Part shown: positions 6,875 to 15,081 of the stretch, piece by piece
How the letters are laid out: the number at the start of each line of letters is the position of its first letter
Position numbering within the stretch: position 1 is the stretch's first letter
From: CSP1-5 sp964558395
Lineage (GTDB): Bacteria > Methylomirabilota > Methylomirabilia > Methylomirabilales > CSP1-5
NCBI GenBank assembly: GCA_964558395.1
Contig: CAZLDS010000013.1
Span: forward strand, 1-64,000
DNA: 64,000 nucleotides
Reading direction: 5' to 3'
Program-made: the position numbers and the translations under genes
The notes under the pieces: generated by a model
What the model was told of the DNA's origin: nothing
The model's input: the letters and a program-made list of their open reading frames with translations, nothing else
Databases searched by the model: none

Positions 6875-7840
6875 ATGGTCGAGCTACTCGTGCCGGCGGG
6901 CAACATCGAAATGGTCGAGGCGGCCGTAGAAAACGGCGCCAATGCCCTGTATGTCGGGCCCAAGGGATGGAGTCGGCGGCGGGATGCTTTTGAAATCACC
7001 GATGAGTCGCTGCGGGACGCTGTTCGGATTGCCCATGCCGGGAGGGTGAAGGTTCGGGCAGGAGTCAATACGCATCCCACGTCTGCGGAGCTTCCCATGC
7101 TGCTACGACGCCTCGAGGTGTGGGTCCGGGACGGCATTGACGGAGTCATACTGAGCGATGTGGGGGTCATGGCGGCAGTCCACCGGGCGTTTCCCGCCCT
7201 GACCATCCATGCAAGCATCGGGGCCAACATCCTGAATGACGAAGACATTCGCTTGTATCGAGAGATCGGGGTCAGCCAGGTCGTGGCCGACACCAAACTC
7301 TCGCTCAAGGAGCTGAGGTCGCGCCGGGAGATCGAGGTGGGGGTTGAAGTCTTGATTCACGCCAACAAGTGCTATACGTATCTGGGCAAGTGCTGGATGT
7401 CCCCCTATCACCGCCTCGAGCGAGGCCACGATGAAACTGGGAAAGACTTCTTTAAGGGAAGTCCGAACCGGGGCGGCCTGGACTACCGTGTCTGTCTCGA
7501 GGCGTGGAGCCTCTGGCGAGGAAATCAGGACCGGTGGGCAGACCGCGTGGCGCTCAAAAATGACGCCTTCTTCCTCCTCGACGATATTCCCCCCCTGATC
7601 GACATGGGAGTCCACACGCTCAAGATCCAGGGTCGCGAGTACGCGGTCGACCTGGTGGGCCGGATGGTCAAGTTTTACCGAGACCTCATCGACGTGTACA
7701 CGGCCGATCCCCAGGGGTTTGATCTCGGGCCCTGGAAGGCACGCCTCGCCGAGATTCAGGCGCAGCGGGATCTCGAACGAGCCAAGGGAACTTTGGGTCT
7801 CTTCGACGAAGCGAGGCAACCGGTCCGCGCGTGCCGATAA
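6875..7840 (+). CDS. Peptidase U32-family protein, UbiU-like
   Basis: The protein opens 'ELLVPAGNIEMVEAAVENGANALYVGPKGWSRRR', the U32 N-terminal signature shared with the first protein of this operon. It carries a C-x6-C pair ('KCYTYLGKC'), spaced like the first two cluster cysteines of UbiU, plus a later Cys in 'YRVCLEAW'. The ATG at 6875 is preferred because it has GAGGAGGAG directly upstream, whereas the longer frame uses a TTG inside repeat DNA. It makes 321 residues. Paired with the UbiV-like neighbour it may form a UbiU-UbiV-like heterodimer, but no UbiT-like sterol-carrier gene is visible nearby. Confidence 0.8.
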   Translation: MVELLVPAGNIEMVEAAVENGANALYVGPKGWSRRRDAFEITDESLRDAVRIAHAGRVKVRAGVNTHPTSAELPMLLRRLEVWVRDGIDGVILSDVGVMAAVHRAFPALTIHASIGANILNDEDIRLYREIGVSQVVADTKLSLKELRSRREIEVGVEVLIHANKCYTYLGKCWMSPYHRLERGHDETGKDFFKGSPNRGGLDYRVCLEAWSLWRGNQDRWADRVALKNDAFFLLDDIPPLIDMGVHTLKIQGREYAVDLVGRMVKFYRDLIDVYTADPQGFDLGPWKARLAEIQAQRDLERAKGTLGLFDEARQPVRACR

Positions 7841-7892
7841 ACGCGGTTAGAAAGTCCAGAAGGGCACTGCTGAGTGGGTGTAGGAGGGATTA

Positions 7893-8138
7893 GTGGGGTG
7901 CAAGCGGTGCGGCAACGCCGAGGCCGGACAGTTTCAGCGGGTGGACAGCTTTGAGCGGATCGCGTTGGCCGATGACCCCGCCGATCCCAATTGCGGCCAC
8001 TACTACGTCGAGGTGGTCCACGTGATGCGTTGTCCCGCCTGTGAGCATCAGCAGGAAGCCATTGCGACGCGCTGGCCGTTCCAAACCCTGCGCGAGGCGC
8101 AGACGGAACGCGATAGCCATATCATCGGCAAGGGATGA
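7893..8138 (+). CDS. Small zinc-finger-like protein
   Basis: An AGGAGG sits 5 nt before a GTG start. The 81-residue product has CKRCG at the N terminus and CPACEH later, two CxxC knuckles that would bind one zinc. It is cytoplasmic by composition. It follows the U32 genes on the same strand, 52 nt downstream, and ends close to a convergent gene. Function unknown. Confidence 0.6.
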   Translation: MGCKRCGNAEAGQFQRVDSFERIALADDPADPNCGHYYVEVVHVMRCPACEHQQEAIATRWPFQTLREAQTERDSHIIGKG

Positions 8139-8163
8139 CCGGCACAGGGGTGGGGGAGCTCTG

Positions 8164-8622
8164 TTATCTCCGCCAGCGTGTCAGGCGCCGGGCGGTCAGT
8201 TCTCCCCAGAGGAAGGTGAAAAGCGCGTGGCGGGCCGTCTTGCGAATCCGATCGTAGTGGCGACACGTCCCTTCCGCAAAGTGGGTACGCGTGCCGTTGG
8301 CGCGGCAGAGGAGGACCCGCCCGGAGACCGCATTGTGGCGGAGGCCCAGCGGCGCGACATTGAGGACCGTAACATCTACTGGGAGATGGAGCGCTCGGCT
8401 GAGGTCCTTCGCGAGAGTCATCTGGTATTGGTGAACGGCTCGCCGGGTCAGATGGCCATTATCCAGGTAGACCGCCACGTCGATATCCCGAAATCTCGAT
8501 CCGTTGATGAAGGAACCGTGGAGATACGCGAAGAGGACCTCTTCGCGGAATGCCAGCAGGTCATGGAGGGCGGAGGTGACGTGCGCCTTTTCTCGAGAGG
8601 TCAGTCGATACCTGGCGTACAT
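8164..8622 (-). CDS. MNT-type minimal nucleotidyltransferase
   Basis: The 152-residue protein has the nucleotidyltransferase signature 'YLHGSFINGSRFRDIDVAVYLD' near residues 34-55, with the G-S-x(n)-D-x-D/V pattern of the polymerase-beta superfamily. Such minimal proteins often act as antitoxins that modify a HEPN toxin, or belong to defence islands. No HEPN partner with the Rx4-6H motif is seen beside it, so it may be an orphan. A GAGG precedes the ATG. The extra C-terminal 50 residues are basic. Confidence 0.75.
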   Translation of the reverse strand: MYARYRLTSREKAHVTSALHDLLAFREEVLFAYLHGSFINGSRFRDIDVAVYLDNGHLTRRAVHQYQMTLAKDLSRALHLPVDVTVLNVAPLGLRHNAVSGRVLLCRANGTRTHFAEGTCRHYDRIRKTARHALFTFLWGELTARRLTRWRR

Positions 8623-8728
8623 GGCCTATGGCCTCAACGTCTGTGACGGCTCGGTCCCCCTCGGGTCCTTGTCAAAGCGGCAGTACTCGACACGGTTGGG
8701 AAAACCATACGATAAAAGGCACGAACAA

Positions 8729-9094
8729 TCAAGGGGAGGAATCCTCATAGATCGTCCACGCGTCTGCCCGCTTCGCCTGAACCTCCGCCCTCAGGACCTC
8801 CTGGCCCCCGATCTTCAGCCTGACAAAATACGGGGTCTTTGCCTCGTCGCGCCCCTGTGGTGGTAGATAGTGAACCTGGATCTGCTGGTCAGGAAATTCG
8901 GTTGCCACCATGCCGGCCCAGTCGAAATCGGGGCTGTACGTCCCGGCTTCATCGAGGCCCCCGACATTGGTTTCCAACGTCATGGTGCTGGGGGGAAGAC
9001 CCTGCAGCTTCTCCCTCAGCCACTCGGCCAGAGAGGAACTGATCCCGCCCTGCAGGGCTGGCATTGTGATGGCGTATTCTCCCCAGAGTTTCAT
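8729..9094 (-). CDS. Unknown 121-aa protein
   Basis: The ATG at 9094 is chosen because GAGGTG lies 9 nt upstream. The sequence has a helical first part ('SSSLAEWLREKLQGL') and a beta-rich second half ending 'LKIGGQEVLRAEVQAKRADAWTIYED'. There is no signal peptide. It lies between the nucleotidyltransferase and the TPR gene on the same strand. No family recognised. Confidence 0.55.
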   Translation of the reverse strand: MKLWGEYAITMPALQGGISSSLAEWLREKLQGLPPSTMTLETNVGGLDEAGTYSPDFDWAGMVATEFPDQQIQVHYLPPQGRDEAKTPYFVRLKIGGQEVLRAEVQAKRADAWTIYEDSSP

Positions 9095-9122
9095 CGTGAT
9101 CACACCTCAGATAATTCTAATA

Positions 9123-9207
9123 TAAACATCATATGACAATAGAACAATAAACCGCAATGGAGCATTTCCCCTCCCTAAGATCACTCTATTGTTCCACTGT
9201 TCCGGGC
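9123..9207. repeat. Copy of a dispersed element also found at 60.1 kb
   Basis: Read on the minus strand, this stretch shares the 17-mer CAATAGAGTGATCTTAG and flanking GAACAGTG, GGGGAAATGC and GTTCTATTG blocks with 60096-60212. It supplies the final codons and stop of the TPR gene. Confidence 0.65.
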
Positions 9208-10235
9208 TCTTTCCCTGGGCTTTCCATTTGCTGGTCTCGCTCCATCGACATCCGCCGGCGGATGCGACGGAAGGTGAGCATGTCCCGTTTCAGATCCGGG
9301 TGTCCTATGCTCTTATCGAGTGAGATGACCTCTTCGAGCAGGCCGAGGGCCTTGCGATACTCTCCCTTTTCCTCGTAGATAATCGCGAGATTATGCATGG
9401 GAACGGTCAGGCGAAGGCGGTCGTCCTGCTCCCGCAAGATCTGAATGGCGCGTTCGTACGTCTCTTGTGCGCCATCGAGGTCACCCATCTCCTTGCGGGC
9501 AAGCCCGAGGCTGTTCAGAATCGTGGCACTTCCTAAGGGATCCCCAAGCGCCTCACGCATCGCATAACTCTGCTCATAATATTCGGCCGTCTGCCGCCAC
9601 TCTCCCTTGTGATGGTGCACGCGGCCCAAATTGCCGAGGGTGATGGAGAGCCCTCGGCGGTCCCCGAGCCCTTCCTGAATGGTCCGGCTCTGGCCATAGG
9701 CATTGAGGGCTTCATCCCATTTCTCCGTTTTGGCGTACAGAGTGCCGATATTATTCCACGTCAACGCGATGCCCCCTCGATCTCCTAGCTCCTCTTTGAT
9801 TTTCATGCTCTCACGGTAGCACTCGAGGGCACGGTCCCAGTCCAGCTTTCCTTCGTAGACATTCCCCATCTTGCCAAGGGTGGCGGCAACCGCGGACCGA
9901 TCTGCAAGCTCCTCGTGAAGACGCCGGGCTCGGTCCAAAGACTCCAACGCCCGCTCCCACGCACCCTGTTGAGGTAAGAGGTGCCCCATGAGGGCGGCGA
10001 CAGATGCTTCCCCCGCTTTATCCCCTATTTCCTCGAAGACTGTCAGGCTTTCCTCAAAGAGGGAGAGGGCCTCTCGATACCTTCCCTGTGCCTGGTAAAA
10101 GGTCCCGATCTTCGTAAGGGCCCACCCTGTCCCCGACGCATCCCCCGCGGTCTTGCGATATTCCAGTTCTGCCATCAGCTCGGAGAGGCTGACGTGTCCC
10201 TCTGCCCCGACAGGCTGCCGATCTCCCTCGTGCAT
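9186..10235 (-). CDS. Tetratricopeptide-repeat protein
   Basis: About seven consecutive 40-residue units of the Tpr_12 kind fill residues 20-330, with the recurring pattern 'A...Y..SL.I.EELGDR.G.A.T..NIG..Y...G.WD.A'. Such repeats form a superhelix for binding other proteins. No enzymatic domain is attached and there is no signal peptide, so it is probably a cytoplasmic adaptor. It is the last gene of the minus-strand block that also holds the E2-like and JAMM genes. Its last residues (GTVEQ) come from a dispersed repeat, so the original end was different. Confidence 0.85.
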   Translation of the reverse strand: MHEGDRQPVGAEGHVSLSELMAELEYRKTAGDASGTGWALTKIGTFYQAQGRYREALSLFEESLTVFEEIGDKAGEASVAALMGHLLPQQGAWERALESLDRARRLHEELADRSAVAATLGKMGNVYEGKLDWDRALECYRESMKIKEELGDRGGIALTWNNIGTLYAKTEKWDEALNAYGQSRTIQEGLGDRRGLSITLGNLGRVHHHKGEWRQTAEYYEQSYAMREALGDPLGSATILNSLGLARKEMGDLDGAQETYERAIQILREQDDRLRLTVPMHNLAIIYEEKGEYRKALGLLEEVISLDKSIGHPDLKRDMLTFRRIRRRMSMERDQQMESPGKEPGTVEQ

Positions 10236-10245
10236 GCGTCGTTCC

Positions 10246-10455
10246 TTATGCGGGTGAAGCCTGCGGCCTCTTAAAGATCATGAGGGCTCCCACTGTCCCA
10301 TAGGCGACCCCGTCCCGATTGGGGGCGATCAGGGGAACCGCAGACACCATCTCCCAGCCTTCTTGACCCACGTTGTTCAGCCAGTCCAATCCGCTCTCCA
10401 GTCCGTCAGGCGTTTCCTTAAACATCACCATGCGATCCTGATACTCCCAGTGCAT
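10246..10455 (-). CDS. DUF4177-like small protein
   Basis: The 69-residue product has the typical pattern 'WEYQDRMV...GLDWLNNVGQEGWEMVSAVPL', where the LN..G.EGWE.V core defines the family. A GGAGG stands 7 nt before the ATG. The function of the family is not known. It sits 10 nt before the TPR gene and is likely co-transcribed with it. Confidence 0.7.
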   Translation of the reverse strand: MHWEYQDRMVMFKETPDGLESGLDWLNNVGQEGWEMVSAVPLIAPNRDGVAYGTVGALMIFKRPQASPA

Positions 10456-10497
10456 CGATGATCCTCCATTTGATGGCGTTGTGTACGTAAAGCGTTC

Positions 10498-11859
10498 TTA
10501 GCCTGCTGCCTCAGGGTCGAGGAGGGTATCAGGCAGGCTAAACTCTGTCGCGATGCCCTTCCGCACGTCCAGCAGAAGGGTCTGTCGATCCTCCGGACGG
10601 GCCCTCTCGACCTCGAGCATGCGCACGGTGACTTCCCGGTTGAATTCCCCCAGGCTCTCCGGGTTCGATTGCTTTTGGTATGCCCCGATGATTGTGTCTT
10701 GCAGGGCGTGGTAGAGTGGCTCATTCACAAAGGACATTTGAGTGGTCGGATCATGGAGCATCTGATATTGATGGCTCATGAAGATCCGGCTAATATGACG
10801 AGCCATCTGGGGAGCATCCATATGTGCGTTATCTTCCAGGAGCAGGCGGAGTCGTTCCTGATCGGGCATAAGCGCCCAGACCTCTGATGAGATACTTGGG
10901 CGCGTGACCAGGCTTCCTGACCGATACCGATTCGTAAAGCTCAGGATGGTCCGCCCTCCGAGCTTTTGGGCTAAGCGCTGCACAAGCTCTTTGAGTTCTG
11001 CCTCAGGGACCTCGGAAAAGGAGGGATACCGATCCTTGAGGGGCGAGAGTGCGGGGCGCATCTCCTCGACCCTCATAAGCTCGGTCAGGGCCTTGACAGA
11101 GACCTGGAGTTCCTGGCGCGACATCCCCTCGGTATCCGCGGACGGCGTTTCTTCCGCCATCTCTTTTCCGGCAAGATTAATCCGCCTCATGGCACCGTCA
11201 AAGAGACTTTCCAGCGGTGTGTCGAGGGAAATCGCGTGAGCGATCTCCTCCCGGACGGCCCGCAGGGTCTCTTCCGCACTCCGGGGTGAGGCCTGATCTA
11301 GTTCCTGGGTTTTGGGCAAGATCCTCCCGGTCAGAACCTCAATCTGTTCGGGAGGGAGCGCGGCGAGGGACTCCTGAATCTCAAAATAGCTGGGGAACTC
11401 GATGGCTGCCATCGGAAGGCTGGGTTCATTATAAAGATCCAGGGTGCGGCAGAACAGGAACCGCGCCAGCTCGCGGCGAAGTTGCGGTACCGTCAGACCC
11501 GCATCCTCTGAAGCGAGCAAATGCCACTTTTCCGCGCAGGACATACTTTGCAGCTCCTCTTCTGTGAGGGAATTCAGGCCCGAGCCCTCGACCTGGGCCT
11601 TGCGCTCCAGGTCCGCCAGGGCCAGCTGGGTGTACTGGGGAACAAAGGCGGCGACGAAGGCCTGCATCCCCTCGAGGGGAAGGTGTTCGCTATAGCCTTG
11701 TAAGCAGGCGGTCCGGCTGGTCTCATCCAAACAGTCGGCAAGCACGCGGACAATCCAGCGGAGTTGGTCGTCAGGCATCGCCCCAACTTTGGAGAGGACT
11801 TCCTGCTCCCGGGTGAGAATGAATCGCCGGATCTGTTTGATCCGGGGCCCCTTATCCAT
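10498..11859 (-). CDS. Large unknown helical protein of the E2/JAMM block
   Basis: This 453-residue protein is almost entirely predicted helix, rich in Glu, Leu, Arg and Gln, without membrane segments, nucleotide-binding motifs or a signal peptide. Two stretches, 'MPDDQLRWIVRVLADCLDE' near residue 28 and 'MPDQERLRLLLEDNAHMDA' near 340, look like internal repeats of one helical motif. The ATG overlaps the previous stop by 8 nt and has GGAGAT in front, so it is translationally coupled to the 121-aa upstream gene. I do not recognise the family. Confidence 0.7.
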   Translation of the reverse strand: MDKGPRIKQIRRFILTREQEVLSKVGAMPDDQLRWIVRVLADCLDETSRTACLQGYSEHLPLEGMQAFVAAFVPQYTQLALADLERKAQVEGSGLNSLTEEELQSMSCAEKWHLLASEDAGLTVPQLRRELARFLFCRTLDLYNEPSLPMAAIEFPSYFEIQESLAALPPEQIEVLTGRILPKTQELDQASPRSAEETLRAVREEIAHAISLDTPLESLFDGAMRRINLAGKEMAEETPSADTEGMSRQELQVSVKALTELMRVEEMRPALSPLKDRYPSFSEVPEAELKELVQRLAQKLGGRTILSFTNRYRSGSLVTRPSISSEVWALMPDQERLRLLLEDNAHMDAPQMARHISRIFMSHQYQMLHDPTTQMSFVNEPLYHALQDTIIGAYQKQSNPESLGEFNREVTVRMLEVERARPEDRQTLLLDVRKGIATEFSLPDTLLDPEAAG

Positions 11860-12217
11860 CCCGCATCTCCTGGCTCTCCAGGGCCTTCAGTAGCTCTTCG
11901 ATAATCGCGTCTCGTTGATCTGCTTGGATATGCCAAAAGCCGTTCACCGGGATCTCGTCCTCGCTGTCCATCAGTTCCCCAATGTTAACGATATGGGGAC
12001 CCACCGCCGTCTGCCCCAAGAAATGTGAAAAGTAATCGACGAGGGCAAAAGACTCTCCACGCAGCGAGTGAACATCTACGGTCCCATGGTTAGGTCCGAT
12101 CAAGAGAAAGAATTCCAGTTCCTCTTGGCTTCCGTCGCGGCGCGCACGCCCCTCCAGCTGGAAGCCCCCGCGTCCCGTCTCTTTCTTCAAGAGCCGAAAT
12201 CGCCAACCCATGGTCAT
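11852..12217 (-). CDS. Unknown 121-aa protein coupled to the 453-aa gene
   Basis: The start is placed at the ATG at 12217, since codons further upstream are a period-7 repeat. The product begins 'MTMGWRFRLLKKE' and has beta-like stretches 'LEFFLLIGPNHGTVDVHSLRGESFALVDYF'. It ends RDG, which has only one glycine and so is not a convincing ubiquitin-like tail. Its stop codon overlaps the next start. Function unknown. Confidence 0.55.
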   Translation of the reverse strand: MTMGWRFRLLKKETGRGGFQLEGRARRDGSQEELEFFLLIGPNHGTVDVHSLRGESFALVDYFSHFLGQTAVGPHIVNIGELMDSEDEIPVNGFWHIQADQRDAIIEELLKALESQEMRDG

Positions 12218-12220
12218 TCT

Positions 12221-12252
12221 GACTGACGACCGACGACCGACGACCGACGACA
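12221..12252. repeat. Period-7 array of GACGACC units
   Basis: Four nearly perfect GACGACC heptamers lie directly upstream of the 121-aa gene; a related GGTCGTCGGTC fragment occurs near 12345. Confidence 0.75.
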
Positions 12253-12363
12253 ACAAAAACCATCGCCAGTATGCAGACAGTCGGAAAATCCAATTTGATA
12301 CGAAACGGAATTACTCATGCGTCTTCTTTCGGTCATGGGTTAACGGTCGTCGGTCAACGTTAG

Positions 12364-12696
12364 TCAAATGCTCCAGGGGCACCACGCCCCCCAACCAAAA
12401 GCTTGGTACTCATCCTCTCCCATCCACTCCGCCAAGTGGGTGCGATGCTCTGCCAAGGATTGGAACTCCTGATTAAACTCGAGCGTCACGATGTGCCGGT
12501 CCTCGAGGCAACAGTACCGGATCGCATATCTGTTTTCAGACAAGGGGCAGGCATCAATCGGCCGAATGTCCTCGAACATGTGGCCAAGGTTTTCCAGGAT
12601 CTGGTACAGGTCATAGGACCTTCCATTAATGGTCAATTCGACGCTCCCGGTCCCGAGTTCACCGAATCGCTTCTCCACGGTTTCCCTGTCGATCAT
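12364..12696 (-). CDS. Unknown 110-aa protein
   Basis: AGGAG stands 8 nt before the ATG. The sequence contains 'GSVELTINGRSYDLYQILENLGHMFEDI', a strand-helix pattern, and 'NRYAIRYCCLEDRHIVTLEF', and ends WGAWCPWSI. A beta-grasp fold is conceivable from the alternation, but there is no C-terminal glycine pair as in ubiquitin. It belongs to the E2/JAMM block by position. Family unknown. Confidence 0.6.
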   Translation of the reverse strand: MIDRETVEKRFGELGTGSVELTINGRSYDLYQILENLGHMFEDIRPIDACPLSENRYAIRYCCLEDRHIVTLEFNQEFQSLAEHRTHLAEWMGEDEYQAFGWGAWCPWSI

Positions 12697-12801
12697 CCCC
12701 GCTACTCCTCTCTACGCACCGTTAGCTGTCCGGCGTCAGCGACTAGGTTAGAGACGGGACACCTCAGTCTTGAACCTAGGGTCTCCGGTCTCTTGTGTCT
12801 C

Positions 12802-12830
12802 GCTGCTGATTGCTGATGGCTGATAACTGA
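12802..12830. repeat. Period-7 array of GCTGATN units
   Basis: GCTGATT, GCTGATG and GCTGATA heptamers follow one another just downstream of the decayed E2 copy. Confidence 0.65.
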
Positions 12831-12846
12831 GCGCCATTTTGGTCAT

Positions 12847-13100
12847 CTATGGGGTCTCCTTGAGCCGATCCATCAGGTCGGCAAGATCCGAGGCGCTCCG
12901 CAATGGCTTCGAATCGGTGTCCCGCAAGTCGATTAGGCGATCCATGACCTGCCGCGCGGTGCGACCCGCCGGTTTCCAGTTGATCTGAAGAGGAAAGAGA
13001 GTTCGGCCTGTGAGGCCTCCGCCCACCCGGGCGATTCCGAGCACCTCTCCGTCGCCCGATGGAGAAAGAGGGGCCGGGGACGCCTTGGTTTGCGTCGATC
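12847..13100 (-). pseudogene. Decayed C-terminal fragment of an E2-like paralogue
   Basis: The last 50 or so residues ('TLFPLQINWKPAG' ... 'VMDRLIDL' ... 'SASDLADLMDRL') match the end of the intact protein encoded at 13247-14053 ('PLFPLAVPWEKLE' ... 'VMDRLVES' ... 'DASDLANLMYRI'). Just upstream, 'WAEASQAE' matches 'WEEASEAE' of that protein but in another reading frame. A frameshift therefore separates the two parts, and the N-terminal two thirds, including the presumed active site, are missing. This is a tandem duplicate in decay. Confidence 0.7.
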
Positions 13101-13246
13101 TCGCCGCTCAAGTTTTCTCACCATTTAGACCGGGGAATCGGCCCTGAAAGAAACACCATTTGAATTCTATTGGGGGGGAGGGAGGATGTCAACAGCAAAG
13201 GGGCATCTGAAGTGGTGACTTGGACAGGCCTTACCTCGTATGTGAT

Positions 13247-14053
13247 TCACTTCAACTCGGGAATGCGGTACATGAGATTGGCCAGATCCGAGGCATCGCC
13301 GATGGCTCGCTGATGCTGGGGACCGGATTCGACCAGGCGATCCATGACGTCGGCGACGGTCAATTCCAGTTTCTCCCAGGGCACCGCGAGGGGGAAGAGG
13401 GGTTCGGCCTCTGAGGCTTCTTCCCAGGCCTCCAGGGTGTGGATACGGGGATCGAGCCCCCGGGCCCGTTCGAAACAGTTGCCCGCAATGTCGGTGTTGA
13501 AGCCGGTGCCCCAAAAAAAGTCGAGCAGCATCGTTACCTGCTGGACGAGGGGCCGCTCCCAGAGATCCTCCGGCCTCCCCCTAAGACAGGCCCGACAGGC
13601 GGAGGGCTTTTCGGGATCGGCCTGCACGTTCCAGAGATTCGGCATGAGCAGAACGTCATTCGGGCTTTGCACCGGGGCTATCCGATAGTAGACGCGCATA
13701 TCCTCGAGGCTGGCCTGAAAGAACAGAAAGAAATAGACGATGTAGGGAAAGGCGAGACGGTACGTCTGGTACTCTCCCCCCTTCCCCATCTGGTCGGCGC
13801 TCCAGCGGATCAGACGCACCTGGGGAGGTTGCTCGACGCAACAGACAGTGGCGGTCCCGTCCACCTTGATGATTCGGGCTCCCGGGGGTAAGAGGAGATG
13901 ATTTCCGCGACCCGGGCGACGGGTGGCTATCGTGATTTCTCGAAGGAAGTCTTGGAGAGAAACCTGTCGCTCGAGGACCGGAGGGTCTCCGCCCCGATAC
14001 AAAAAGACATTCTGCCCTTCTATTTTAATCCGCTCCACCGCTCCCGCTCCCAT
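13247..14053 (-). CDS. E2-like protein (prokaryotic E2 family D / PRTRC-B-like)
   Basis: The 268-residue protein has the layout of the prokaryotic E2-like family related to PRTRC protein B. 'LLLPPGARI' comes early, then 'VEQPPQVRLIRWSADQM' and 'LAFPYIVYFFLFF' (a hydrophobic strand rather than a membrane helix). 'LLMPNLWNV' near residue 135 takes the place of the HPN motif. 'CRACLRG' at 153-158 supplies candidate catalytic cysteines, and 'VTMLLDFFWGTGFNTD' follows. In this family such proteins are thought to carry a ubiquitin-like modifier. The assignment is from motif order, not from a search. A decayed duplicate lies immediately downstream. Confidence 0.6.
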   Translation of the reverse strand: MGAGAVERIKIEGQNVFLYRGGDPPVLERQVSLQDFLREITIATRRPGRGNHLLLPPGARIIKVDGTATVCCVEQPPQVRLIRWSADQMGKGGEYQTYRLAFPYIVYFFLFFQASLEDMRVYYRIAPVQSPNDVLLMPNLWNVQADPEKPSACRACLRGRPEDLWERPLVQQVTMLLDFFWGTGFNTDIAGNCFERARGLDPRIHTLEAWEEASEAEPLFPLAVPWEKLELTVADVMDRLVESGPQHQRAIGDASDLANLMYRIPELK

Positions 14054-14117
14054 CCACAGCCTCGTCTAGCTTAGGGGTCTCCCATCCACCTGTCAAGGCA
14101 GCACAACAGCAGACCAA

Positions 14118-14222
14118 AGACGGGAGACAGGGGACCGGAGACCGAAGGTTTCAGGTCTCAGGACTGAGGACTGAGGTTTCAGGCTTCGAATGACCTCAGC
14201 ACTCAGCCCTCAACGCTCAGGT
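14118..14222. repeat. Period-7 arrays between the E2-like and hydrolase genes
   Basis: GGAGACN, GGACTGA and CTCAGCN heptamers follow each other over about 100 nt; no gene is seen in this gap. Confidence 0.7.
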
Positions 14223-14948
14223 CTTCTCCCTCAACCATGTCACTGCCCGTTGGAAGACTTCAGGGTTGAATTTGAGGTCTATATGGTTGAACCAGCGGTG
14301 GAGGTACGGAAGAATCGTCGGGGGAAGGGGGATGTCGGGGTGCTGGAACGTCGTCACCGGAGCCAGGGTGCCCTGGGGGAGATCTCCTGCCATGCGGCGA
14401 ATCCCTTCGATCAGGGTGAGGATATCTTGCTCCCCGTGCAGGAGCAGGACCGGCCGGTCGGGTTGCGTGACTTCCTCCATCTGGCGAAGCAATTGGAGAA
14501 TATAGTCCGGCTGAGGGCTCCGTACCGTCGTTGTGCCGAAGGCCAAGAGCATCTGGCGTCCCTCCTCGGAGGGACGACTCACGACAGAGGGGGAGATGGC
14601 GACGACGAGGTCGGCGGACGAGATGAGGGCCAATCGCCCACCCAGGCTATGACCCAGCGCGGCGACTTTCCCGTAGCGACGGAGCCAGGCGAGGGCAGCC
14701 TCCAGATCGTGCCGCAATCCCTCGTCGAGGGGGACGGGGTGCTCCCCGTGCCCACGAATGTCGATGGTCATGCTCGCCCATCCCTCTTCGCAAAGTCGTG
14801 CCGCGATCCCCAGCATCTGCTCTTTGTTTCCGCCATAGCCATGCACAAGCGCCACGCCGCCGCGGGGGGTTTGGGGGAGAAAGAGGTACGCGGGGACGGC
14901 ATGGTTGTCCGCCGTTCGGAGATCCGTGACTCGGAGGAATTGCATCAT
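14217..14948 (-). CDS. Alpha/beta-hydrolase
   Basis: All three family landmarks are present in 243 residues: the oxyanion loop 'LVHGYGGNKEQ' near 34, 'TIDIRGHGE' near 60, and the nucleophile elbow 'GHSLGG' near 98. The acid is probably the Asp in 'LLHGEQDIL', and the catalytic His probably lies in 'TFQHPDI'. No signal peptide, so cytoplasmic. The physiological ester or amide is unknown. AAGGAGGGG precedes two adjacent ATG codons. It separates the JAMM gene from the second E2-like gene. Confidence 0.85.
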   Translation of the reverse strand: MMQFLRVTDLRTADNHAVPAYLFLPQTPRGGVALVHGYGGNKEQMLGIAARLCEEGWASMTIDIRGHGEHPVPLDEGLRHDLEAALAWLRRYGKVAALGHSLGGRLALISSADLVVAISPSVVSRPSEEGRQMLLAFGTTTVRSPQPDYILQLLRQMEEVTQPDRPVLLLHGEQDILTLIEGIRRMAGDLPQGTLAPVTTFQHPDIPLPPTILPYLHRWFNHIDLKFNPEVFQRAVTWLREKT

Positions 14949-14964
14949 CCCCTCCTTCGTAGTG

Positions 14965-15064
14965 AAAAGTTCAGGGTTGAAGATTCAGGCCGAGGCGATT
15001 TCGGATTTCGAAGTGCGAATTTCGAATTTTTTTTGGGCGTTGGACGTCGGACCTCGGACGTCGA
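14965..15064. repeat. Period-7 arrays upstream of the hydrolase gene
   Basis: GTTCAGG/ATTCAGG, then ATTTCGN/AGTGCGA, then GGACGTC/GGACCTC heptamers occupy the gap to the JAMM gene. Confidence 0.7.
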
Positions 15065-15081
15065 CGAGCTCAGTCGAGCCG

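Noticed and set aside
11852..12217. Ubiquitin-like modifier among the small proteins of the E2/JAMM block
   Set aside because: The 121-aa product ends in RDG with a single glycine and the 110-aa one in WSI; none shows a clear beta-grasp with a diglycine end.
12776..13111. 112-aa frame over the decayed E2 fragment
   Set aside because: It reads the fragment in a frame that has no similarity to the neighbour protein; the two other frames carry the match.
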